The notes under the pieces: model-generated
Database searches by the model: none
What the model was told of the DNA's origin: nothing
The model's input: only the letters and a program-made list of their open reading frames with translations
NCBI GenBank assembly: GCA_029938505.1
Contig: JAOZUV010000140.1
Coordinates: 1-5,987, forward strand
Source: Bacteroidales bacterium
Lineage (GTDB): Bacteria; Bacteroidota; Bacteroidia; Bacteroidales; GCA-2711565
Length of the DNA stretch: 5,987 nucleotides
Reading direction: 5' to 3'
Translations under genes and position numbers: made by a program
Shown here: positions 1 to 5,485 of the stretch, in pieces
Layout: each line of letters begins with the position of its first letter
Position numbering within the stretch: position 1 is the stretch's first letter

Positions 1-2365
1 CAAAGTAGTTGCCAAATTAAAAGATGAGGGTATTGATAAAGCTGGTTTAACTCGTGATAAATTCATGGAACATGCCTGGGAATGGAAAGAAAAACATGGA
101 GGAATCATCCTTGAACAATTAAAAAAATTAGGTGCTTCTTGCGATTGGGATCGTACTCGTTTTACCATGGATGAGGCTTTGTATGAATCTGTAATTGATG
201 TTTTTATTGATCTCTATAAAAAAGGATTGATTTACCGTGGCGTTCGTATGGTAAATTGGGATCCTCAAGCCTTGACTGCTTTATCAGATGAAGAAGTAAT
301 CCACAAAGAAATTCAATCGAAATTATATTATTTATCCTATAAAGTTGAAGGAAGCGATAAATCAGTATGCATTGCCACCACTCGCCCAGAAACTATTCTT
401 GGAGACACAGCTCTTTGTGTACATCCTGAAGATGAGCGTTACTTTCATTTAAAAGGTAAAAACGTAATCGTTCCTTTAGTTGAGCGTAGTATTCCCGTTA
501 TTTTTGATGAATATGTTGACCAAGAATTTGGAACTGGTGCCTTAAAAATTACGCCTGCTCACGATATCAACGATTATAATTTAGGACTAAAATACAAGCT
601 CGACACCATTGATATTTTCAATGACGACGGAACCTTAAACGAAAAGGCTGAGCTTTATATTGGAAAAGATCGTTTTGCTGTTCGTAAAGAAATTGTGGCT
701 GATTTAGAAAAAGCTGGTCAATTGGTAAAAGTTGAGGATTATGTAAACAAAGTAGGTTTTTCTGAGAGAACAGATGCTGTGATCGAACCAAAACTTTCGC
801 TACAGTGGTTCATGAAAATGACCGAAATGGCCAAGCCTGCTTTAGAGTTGGTGATGGACGACAGCATTCAGTTCCACCCTAAGAAATTCAAAAATACTTA
901 CCGTCACTGGATGGAGAATGTAAAAGACTGGTGTATTTCTCGTCAATTGTGGTGGGGACAGCGCATTCCGGTTTACTATCTTCCAAATCGTGAGATGGTG
1001 GTTGCTAAATCTGCGGAAGAAGCATTAAAATTAGCCAAAGAAAATTTTGACTTGCCTGATTTAAAAATGGAGGATTTAAAACAAGACGAGGATGTACTCG
1101 ATACTTGGTTCTCTTCATGGTTATGGCCCATCTCTGTTTTTGATGGCATTCGTAATCCAAACAATAAAGACATTAATTATTATTATCCAACCAATGATTT
1201 GGTGACAGCTCCTGAGATCTTATTCTTCTGGGTGGCACGTATGATCATGGCTGGTTTGGAATACAGAAAAGAAATCCCTTTCAAGAATGTTTATCTAACA
1301 GGAATTGTTCGCGATAAACAAGGACGGAAAATGTCAAAATCTTTAGGAAATTCTCCTGATCCTATTAAATTGATGGAAAAATACGGAGCCGATGGCGTGC
1401 GTGTAGGAATGCTCCTCACCTCCCCTGCTGGTAACGATTTACCTTTCGACGAAGGATTGTGTGAACAAGGACGAAATTTCAGCAATAAAATTTGGAATGC
1501 TTTACGATTAGTTAAAGGTTGGGAAGTAGATACAAAAATTGAACAGCCAGATTCAAGCAAAGTAGCCATTGAATGGTTTGATGCTAAGCTCAATGAAACG
1601 CTCAAGCAATTGGACGATCATTTTTCGAAATACCGAATTTCGGATGCTTTAATGTCGACCTATAAATTGATTTGGGATGATTTCTGTTCTTGGTATCTAG
1701 AGATGATAAAACCAGCTTATCAAAAACCCATTGATGCAGCAACCTTGAAAAGCACCATTGATTTCTTTGAAAAGATTATGAAAGTGGCACATCCATTCAC
1801 TCCATTTATTTCAGAAGAAATTTGGCACATATTGGATGAACGCAAAGAAGGCGATGACATTATGTGTAGTCTTTTACCTGAAGCTAGCAGAGTAAATCGT
1901 AAAATTCTTGAGCAATTCGAATTCGCTAAGGAAGTAATTAATGCAATACGTTCGGTACGTGCTTCAAAAAATATTCCAATGAAAGAAGGTATGGAGCTTA
2001 TGATTAAGAAAAATGATCAGGCTGCTGATTTTACTTTCGACAGTATTATTGCCAAACTTTGTAATTTGAGCACTATTAATTATGTAGATGAAAAAGTAGA
2101 TGGTGCCAATAGCTTCCTGATTAAATCCACCGAATTTTATATTCCCCTTTCTGATTCGATCAATATTGAAGATGAGATTAAGAAATTGGAAGAAGAACTT
2201 AAATACACTCAAGGCTTTTTGAAATCTGTTCAGAAGAAACTTTCGAATGAGCGTTTTGTAAATAATGCTCCTGAAAAAGTAATCACTATTGAGCGAAATA
2301 AACAAGCCGATGCTGAAGCCAAAATCAAAGTAATTGAAGAGCAACTGAAAGCATTTAAAAAATAA
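1..2365 (+). CDS. valS: Valyl-tRNA synthetase, 5'-truncated by the window edge
   Basis: Cytoplasmic class I aminoacyl-tRNA synthetase that charges tRNA-Val with valine and hydrolyses mischarged Thr-tRNA-Val. The reading frame is open from base 2 (first full codon) to the TAA at 2363-2365, giving 787 visible residues; the ATG at 65 is internal, not the start. Numbering from base 2, the CP1 editing domain shows TTRPET at 126-131 and [12 protein letters not shown] at 177-188. The catalytic core resumes with [14 protein letters not shown] at 310-323 and DVLDTWFSS from 364, and the class I signature KMSKS is at 443-447 (bases 1328-1342). An anticodon-binding helical domain occupies roughly 500-640. 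A charged C-terminal coiled-coil arm, typical of ValRS, runs from about 721 to the end. Bacterial ValRS is usually about 870-950 residues, so roughly 90 residues including the HIGH motif lie upstream of the window. No internal frameshift or missing motif is seen. IleRS and LeuRS are the paralogues considered; the editing motifs and the C-terminal coiled coil favour ValRS. Confidence 0.97.
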   Translation, partial: KVVAKLKDEGIDKAGLTRDKFMEHAWEWKEKHGGIILEQLKKLGASCDWDRTRFTMDEALYESVIDVFIDLYKKGLIYRGVRMVNWDPQALTALSDEEVIHKEIQSKLYYLSYKVEGSDKSVCIATTRPETILGDTALCVHPEDERYFHLKGKNVIVPLVERSIPVIFDEYVDQEFGTGALKITPAHDINDYNLGLKYKLDTIDIFNDDGTLNEKAELYIGKDRFAVRKEIVADLEKAGQLVKVEDYVNKVGFSERTDAVIEPKLSLQWFMKMTEMAKPALELVMDDSIQFHPKKFKNTYRHWMENVKDWCISRQLWWGQRIPVYYLPNREMVVAKSAEEALKLAKENFDLPDLKMEDLKQDEDVLDTWFSSWLWPISVFDGIRNPNNKDINYYYPTNDLVTAPEILFFWVARMIMAGLEYRKEIPFKNVYLTGIVRDKQGRKMSKSLGNSPDPIKLMEKYGADGVRVGMLLTSPAGNDLPFDEGLCEQGRNFSNKIWNALRLVKGWEVDTKIEQPDSSKVAIEWFDAKLNETLKQLDDHFSKYRISDALMSTYKLIWDDFCSWYLEMIKPAYQKPIDAATLKSTIDFFEKIMKVAHPFTPFISEEIWHILDERKEGDDIMCSLLPEASRVNRKILEQFEFAKEVINAIRSVRASKNIPMKEGMELMIKKNDQAADFTFDSIIAKLCNLSTINYVDEKVDGANSFLIKSTEFYIPLSDSINIEDEIKKLEEELKYTQGFLKSVQKKLSNERFVNNAPEKVITIERNKQADAEAKIKVIEEQLKAFKK

Positions 2366-2384
2366 GATACTGATGTGCTGATGT

Positions 2385-2426
2385 AAAAAGGGACGACATC
2401 CTATCAGAAGGATGTCGTCCCTTTTT
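2385..2426 (+). terminator. Rho-independent terminator after valS, symmetric enough to act on both strands
   Basis: A perfect 17-bp inverted repeat pairs 2385-2401 with 2410-2426 around the 8-base loop TATCAGAA. The GC-rich core GGGACGACATCC is flanked by A5 on the left and T5 on the right, so each strand reads stem then U-tract. It begins 19 bases after the valS stop. As gap converges from the other side and no stronger U-tailed hairpin lies nearer its stop, the same structure probably ends gap transcripts too, leaving a 3' tail of about 300 bases; that last point is inference. Confidence 0.93.
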
Positions 2427-2444
2427 ATATGTTAATAAATGGTC

Positions 2445-2461
2445 ACTGAGTTTATCGAAAT
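2445..2461 (+). repeat. Left arm of a 17-bp inverted repeat framing the spacer
   Basis: ACTGAGTTTATCGAAAT here is the exact reverse complement of ATTTCGATAAACTCAGT at 2709-2725. It also sits inside a smaller inverted pair, TAAATGG at 2436-2442 and CCATTTA at 2464-2470, so it would lie in the loop of a local hairpin. The core resembles the CTGAGC..TCGAAG type of short dispersed repeat I associate with many bacterial genomes; this family resemblance is from memory and not tested. Confidence 0.85.
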
Positions 2462-2463
2462 GC

Positions 2464-2597
2464 CCATTTACAGTATCCGTCATTCCGGTATGTTCCGGAA
2501 TCTGATGATAAATTGTGAGATGTTGAATCCCCGCCTGAACGGGACGGGCAGGAAGTTCGGAATGACGATAAGAAAATTAATCCTGATCAGTAAATGG
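2464..2597. repeat. Nested palindromic repeat block
   Basis: Concentric inverted repeats are visible. CCATTTAC (2464-2471) pairs with GTAAATGG (2590-2597), and CGTCATTCCG (2478-2487) pairs with CGGAATGACG (2558-2567). Inside the left side, ATTCCGG (2482-2488) and CCGGAAT (2495-2501) can form a separate 7-bp hairpin with a 6-base loop. The middle holds a GC-rich segment, CCCG (2530-2533) with CGGG (2540-2543), in an otherwise AT-rich spacer. The block is consistent with a palindromic intergenic repeat unit rather than a gene. Confidence 0.75.
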
Positions 2598-2620
2598 TTG
2601 GGATTTTTTGTTTCTACTTC

Positions 2621-2677
2621 TAACTCTCTCCTTTTTTTCAAGGGGGAGAAAATCCGCTTTAGCGGATAGAGGGGGTG
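2621..2677. repeat. Strand-skewed hairpin repeat block
   Basis: A pyrimidine run, TCTCC followed by T7 (2627-2638), is followed by the purine run GGGGGAGA (2642-2649), and TCTCC at 2627-2631 can pair with GGAGA at 2645-2649. Directly after comes the hairpin ATCCGC (2652-2657), loop TTTA, GCGGAT (2662-2667), then AGAGGGGG. Read on the minus strand, the ATCCGC hairpin is followed by TTTCTCC, so it could serve as a weak extra terminator for gap, but the U-tract is short and interrupted. Confidence 0.6.
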
Positions 2678-2708
2678 AAATATTATTGTTAAAACATCGA
2701 ATACTGCG

Positions 2709-2725
2709 ATTTCGATAAACTCAGT
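2709..2725 (-). repeat. Right arm of the 17-bp inverted repeat
   Basis: ATTTCGATAAACTCAGT is the exact reverse complement of 2445-2461. It ends seven bases before the gap stop codon (minus strand), so the framed segment occupies most of the spacer without entering either gene. No target-site duplication is apparent immediately outside the two arms: the bases just outside are TC on the left and CT on the right. Confidence 0.85.
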
Positions 2726-2732
2726 CTCCACT

Positions 2733-3746
2733 TTAAACAAACTTCTCAATCAACTCCACCAAACGGGTAGAATAACCCATTTCATTATCGTACCAAGCAA
2801 CTACTTTAACCAGTTTATTTTTATCGCCCAATACGGCTGTGAGTCCGGCATCAAATATGGCTGAGTGTGTGTTCCCAATCACGTCCATAGAAACGATTGG
2901 GTCTTCAGTATATTCTAAGATTCCTTTTAAACGACCTTCTGCAGCCTCTTTAAAAGCAGCATTGATTTCTTCAATACTAGTAGGTTTTTTTAGAGTTCCT
3001 GTTAAATCTGTCAATGAACCATTTGGCACCGGAACACGAATTCCGGCTCCACCAAGATTCTTACTTAAATGAGGAAATATTTTTGTAACGGCCTTAGCCG
3101 CTCCGGTTGTAGTCGGGACAATAGAATAGGCCGCTGCTCTACCGCGACGTAAATCTTTATGATGGCCATCCAACAAATTCTGATCTTGGGTATAAGAGTG
3201 AACCGTAGTTATAAACCCCTTCTCAACACCCCAATTTTCATCTAATACCTTAATCAAAGGAGCCACATTATTGGTGGTACAGGATGAGTTTGAAATAATC
3301 AAATCATTTTTATCGATCACATGATCGTTCACCCCTAAAACCACATATTTAACACCATTGCTTTGTCCTTTAGCTGGAGCCGAAATAATTACTTTCTTCG
3401 CACCCGAACCTTCAATATGTTTCATGGCCTTGGTTTTGGTCACGAATTTCCCGGTAGCTTCAATCACAACATCGATATTCAACGCTGCCCAAGGAAGACG
3501 ATCCGGCATTTTTTCGGCTATTACTTTAATGTATTTACCATTCACAATAATATGTTCCTCATCATGACTCACCTCACCCTTAAAGGTTTTATGTACCGAA
3601 TCGTATTTAAACAAATGCGCCAAAGTGCGGGCATCCGTTAAATCATTAACAGCAATCACATCCATACGTTCGTTCTGCAATAACTGTCGTAATACAATTC
3701 GTCCAATCCGTCCAAAACCGTTGATAGCCACTCTAATTTTTAACAT
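2733..3746 (-). CDS. gap: Glyceraldehyde-3-phosphate dehydrogenase, type I
   Basis: Cytosolic glycolytic/gluconeogenic enzyme that oxidises and phosphorylates glyceraldehyde-3-phosphate to 1,3-bisphosphoglycerate with NAD(P). The 337 residues match the usual length of about 330-340. The Rossmann signature INGFGRIGR is at 8-16, and VNDLTD (33-38) supplies D35, equivalent to the NAD-favouring Asp32 of Bacillus GAPDH. The catalytic Cys156 lies in SNSSCTTN (152-159) and the base His183 in TTVHSYT. Phosphate-binding segments follow at PTTTGAAKAV (211-220) and IRVPVP (236-241), and WYDNEMGYS (318-326) is near the C-terminus. An upstream in-frame ATG at 3794 would add 16 residues; I chose 3746 because it has AGAGAGGA five bases upstream and starts directly on the family N-terminus (MLKIRVAING). 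Monocistronic and convergent with valS. Oddity: the positions of Bacillus Leu187-Pro188 are Gly194-His195 here, so cofactor preference is not certain. Confidence 0.97.
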   Translation of the reverse strand: MLKIRVAINGFGRIGRIVLRQLLQNERMDVIAVNDLTDARTLAHLFKYDSVHKTFKGEVSHDEEHIIVNGKYIKVIAEKMPDRLPWAALNIDVVIEATGKFVTKTKAMKHIEGSGAKKVIISAPAKGQSNGVKYVVLGVNDHVIDKNDLIISNSSCTTNNVAPLIKVLDENWGVEKGFITTVHSYTQDQNLLDGHHKDLRRGRAAAYSIVPTTTGAAKAVTKIFPHLSKNLGGAGIRVPVPNGSLTDLTGTLKKPTSIEEINAAFKEAAEGRLKGILEYTEDPIVSMDVIGNTHSAIFDAGLTAVLGDKNKLVKVVAWYDNEMGYSTRLVELIEKFV

Positions 3747-3751
3747 AATAA

Positions 3752-3759
3752 TCCTCTCT
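3752..3759 (-). promoter_or_regulatory. Shine-Dalgarno sequence that decides the gap start
   Basis: On the minus strand this reads AGAGAGGA, followed by a 5-base spacer (TTATT) and the ATG whose first base is 3746. It is the only convincing purine-rich ribosome binding site among the three gene starts in the window; the other two have AT-rich leaders instead, as is common in Bacteroidota. Confidence 0.7.
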
Positions 3760-3793
3760 CTTATACTTTTTATATTACCGTCATTTATTAGCA

Positions 3794-3821
3794 CAAAATT
3801 AGGAAAATTCGTTAAACTAAA
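3794..3821 (-). promoter_or_regulatory. Candidate Bacteroidota-type promoter for gap
   Basis: On the minus strand TAATTTTG (3794-3801) matches the -7 consensus TAnnTTTG exactly. The upstream element is weaker: TTTAG (3817-3821), 15 bases away, only resembles the TTTG -33 box and the spacing is shorter than usual. Initiation a few bases past 3794 would give a leader of about 40 bases and would leave the alternative upstream ATG at 3794 untranscribed, agreeing with the chosen gap start. Confidence 0.5.
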
Positions 3822-3875
3822 GACTCTATCGATGAAAATCTATTCTTTGTAGATATATTAAAAAATTGTGCATTC

Positions 3876-3897
3876 TTAAGTGCTAAAATCCACTTAA
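3876..3897. promoter_or_regulatory. Dyad in the divergent gap/peptidase spacer, possible operator
   Basis: TTAAGTG (3876-3882) and CACTTAA (3891-3897) form a perfect 7-bp inverted repeat around the 8-base centre CTAAAATC. It lies about 50 bases upstream of the peptidase ATG and about 130 bases upstream of the gap ATG, where a regulator could affect the peptidase promoter. There is no U-tract, so it is not a terminator. An AT-rich spacer yields 7-bp dyads by chance fairly often, so function is speculative. Confidence 0.3.
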
Positions 3898-3910
3898 TTT
3901 CTTAATTTAG
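3893..3910 (+). promoter_or_regulatory. Possible -7 region of the peptidase gene, overlapping a short tandem repeat
   Basis: CTTAATTT occurs twice in tandem (3893-3908). The second copy continues into TAATTTAG (3903-3910), which differs from the -7 consensus TAnnTTTG at one fixed position. No convincing -33 TTG is found at the right distance; the nearest TTG, at 3866-3868, is too far upstream. If used, the leader would be about 25-30 bases. Confidence 0.25.
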
Positions 3911-3943
3911 CTCCTCAATTTTAATTCATTATCTAAACCTATT

Positions 3944-5314
3944 ATGGAACAAGCAAAAAAATACATTCAAGAAAATAAAGACAGATTTTTAGAAGAATTA
4001 TTCGGATTAATCCGAATTCCTTCTATCAGTTCAATAGCTGATCATAAAGACGACATGGTGAAAGCTGCTGAATACTGGAAAGCTTCTATGTTAAGTGCTG
4101 GATGCGACAAAGCCGAGGTGATGCCTACCGCAGGAAATCCCGTTGTTTTTGGGGAGAAAATCATAGATGCCAATTTACCAACTGTTTTGGTTTATGCACA
4201 TTATGATGTAATGCCTGTTGATCCTATCGATTTATGGAATAAGCCTCCTTTTGAACCAACAGTAGAAGATGGAAAAATTTGGGCTCGTGGCGCCGATGAT
4301 GACAAAGGACAAGCCTTTATGCATGCCAAAGCTTTCGAAGCAATGGTAAAAACAAATACACTTCCTTGTAATGTAAAATTCATGATTGAAGGAGAAGAAG
4401 AAATTGGTTCTCCAAATATGGGTGCATGGTGCGAGGCTAATAAAGCTATTTTAGATGCCGATATTATTTTAGTTTCTGATACTGGAATGATTGCTCCTGA
4501 CATCCCATCAATTACTACCGGACTTAGAGGTTTAGGTTATTGGGAAGTAGAAGTAACTGGACCGGATAAAGATCTTCACTCAGGATTATTTGGTGGTGCT
4601 GTTGCTAATCCAATCAATGTATTGGCGAAGATGATTACTGATATGATGGATGAAGACGGTCATGTGACCATGCCTGGTTTTTACGATGATGTATTGGAAG
4701 TAAGTTTGGAAGAACGCAAAAAAATGGCTGAAGCTCCATTCGACGAAGAAGGCTATAAAAAAGCATTGGATGTAAAAGCATTGAAAGGTGAAAAAGGATA
4801 TACTCCAAGTGAGCATACCGGTATTCGTCCAACATTTGATATTTGTGGTATTTGGGGTGGTTATACGGGCGAAGGTGCAAAAACTGTACTTCCTTCAAAA
4901 GCCTATGCAAAAATTTCGAGCCGTTTGGTACCTAACCAAAACAACGAAAAAATCATGCAGATGTTCAAAGAACACTTTGAAGCAGCTGCTCCCGATTATG
5001 TAAAAGTTAAGGTAACTAGTTTACACGGTGGACAAGCTTATGTTTGCCCAATTGACATTCCTGCGTACAAAGCTGCTGAAGTAGCTTATAATAAAACCTA
5101 TAACCGCATGCCAGTTCCAGTACGTAGTGGTGGAAGTATTCCAATCATTGCCACTTTTGAAGAAAAACTGGGATTAAAATCGGTATTAATGGGCTTTGGT
5201 TTAGAGAGCGATGCTATTCACTCACCAAACGAAAACTTCCCATTGGAGCAATTCTATAATGGAATTGATACCATTACTGAATTTTATAAAGCCTATGCTG
5301 AGATAATGAAATAA
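3944..5314 (+). CDS. M20-family zinc metallopeptidase (cytosolic dipeptidase)
   Basis: A 456-residue hydrolase of the M20/ArgE/DapE/ACY1/CPG2 family, in the branch of carnosinase-like (CNDP2-type) dipeptidases; likely releases amino acids from dipeptides in the cytoplasm. No signal peptide or membrane segment is seen. Two-metal site residues are all present: His86 (YAHYD), bridging Asp119 (GADDDKG), general base Glu152 and metal ligand Glu153 (EGEEEIGS), Asp179 (VSDTG) and His426 (DAIHSPNE). The lid/dimerisation domain inserted at about 195-370 carries DLHSGLFGG with His212 and SSRLVP with Arg327, which in the family reaches toward the substrate. The length fits the family. The start is the first ATG after an in-frame TAG at 3908-3910, without a Shine-Dalgarno. 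Transcribed divergently from gap and ended by two hairpins, so probably monocistronic. Exact substrate cannot be read from sequence; acetylornithine or succinyl-diaminopimelate deacylase is less likely given the length and the motif spacing. Confidence 0.93.
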   Translation: MEQAKKYIQENKDRFLEELFGLIRIPSISSIADHKDDMVKAAEYWKASMLSAGCDKAEVMPTAGNPVVFGEKIIDANLPTVLVYAHYDVMPVDPIDLWNKPPFEPTVEDGKIWARGADDDKGQAFMHAKAFEAMVKTNTLPCNVKFMIEGEEEIGSPNMGAWCEANKAILDADIILVSDTGMIAPDIPSITTGLRGLGYWEVEVTGPDKDLHSGLFGGAVANPINVLAKMITDMMDEDGHVTMPGFYDDVLEVSLEERKKMAEAPFDEEGYKKALDVKALKGEKGYTPSEHTGIRPTFDICGIWGGYTGEGAKTVLPSKAYAKISSRLVPNQNNEKIMQMFKEHFEAAAPDYVKVKVTSLHGGQAYVCPIDIPAYKAAEVAYNKTYNRMPVPVRSGGSIPIIATFEEKLGLKSVLMGFGLESDAIHSPNENFPLEQFYNGIDTITEFYKAYAEIMK

Positions 5315-5318
5315 AAAG

Positions 5319-5340
5319 AAAAGTGACTTCGTCACTTTTT
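5319..5340 (+). terminator. First terminator after the peptidase gene
   Basis: AAAAGTGAC (5319-5327) pairs with GTCACTTTT (5331-5339) across the 3-base loop TTC, followed by one more T. It begins five bases after the stop codon. The short GC portion suggests a moderate terminator, backed up by the stronger hairpin just downstream. Confidence 0.75.
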
Positions 5341-5348
5341 AAATATTG

Positions 5349-5383
5349 AAAAAACCCATCCCGAATTTCGGGATGGGTTTTTT
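5349..5383 (+). terminator. Second, strong terminator after the peptidase gene
   Basis: AAAAAACCCATCCCG (5349-5363) pairs perfectly with CGGGATGGGTTTTTT (5369-5383) around the loop AATTT, ending in T6. A-tract and T-tract make it symmetric, so it would also stop transcription entering from the right. It separates the peptidase unit from the gene starting at 5486. Confidence 0.92.
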
Positions 5384-5410
5384 GATATTTGGATATTTTT
5401 CTTAAATTTA
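5381..5410 (+). promoter_or_regulatory. Weak candidate promoter for the gene at 5486
   Basis: TTTG (5381-5384), then 18 bases, then TAAATTTA (5403-5410), which is one base off TAnnTTTG. Spacing is acceptable for a Bacteroidota promoter, but the -33 part overlaps the terminator T-tract and the match is not exact. It would leave a leader of about 65-70 bases. No other candidate in 5384-5485 is better. Confidence 0.25.
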
Positions 5411-5485
5411 CGTTGAAGATTGAATGTTTTCTTACTCCCCAAAATTGAAAACTTGTAGTTGGTAAATAGTATTACTAAAAAATAA

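Larger units (their letters stand above)
2427..2732. other. Gene-free spacer filled with palindromic repeats
   Basis: Between the valS terminator and the gap stop codon there are about 300 bases with no credible gene. The two short ORFs possible here read through the inverted repeats and resemble no protein family I recognise. The content is a mosaic of imperfect and perfect inverted repeats: an outer 17-bp pair, a nested block at 2464-2597, and a purine/pyrimidine-skewed hairpin block at 2621-2677. The arrangement suggests accumulation of short dispersed palindromic elements in a convergent 3'-3' spacer, where insertion harms neither gene. Copy number elsewhere in the genome cannot be judged from one window. 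Confidence 0.75.

Noticed and set aside
65..2365. valS starting at the ATG at base 65
   Set aside because: The frame is open through base 2 and the upstream residues continue the synthetase sequence. The HIGH motif must lie further upstream, so the ATG at 65 is internal.
2439..2669. Possible 76-residue plus-strand ORF in the valS-gap spacer
   Set aside because: It reads straight through the inverted repeats and begins inside the 5' flank of the outer repeat arm. It has no ribosome binding site and resembles no family. It is best explained as chance openness of repeat DNA.
2445..2725. Insertion sequence or CRISPR array between valS and gap
   Set aside because: There is no transposase reading frame inside, the inverted arms lack visible flanking duplications, and there are no regularly spaced direct repeats with unique spacers.
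2480..2749. Possible 89-residue minus-strand ORF overlapping the end of gap
   Set aside because: Its start lies inside gap in a different frame and the rest runs through the repeat mosaic, so it is not credible as a gene.
2733..3794. Longer gap with start at 3794 (353 residues)
   Set aside because: The 16 extra residues do not belong to the family. The internal ATG has a good Shine-Dalgarno, and the candidate -7 box at 3794-3801 would place transcription initiation after the upstream ATG.
3838..3854. ATCTA...TAGAT dyad in the gap upstream region
   Set aside because: Only 5 bp in AT-rich DNA; expected by chance and without supporting context.
4586..4910. Minus-strand ORFs antisense to the peptidase gene
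   Set aside because: They are opposite-strand shadows of a well-supported conserved gene, with no family resemblance and no start signals.
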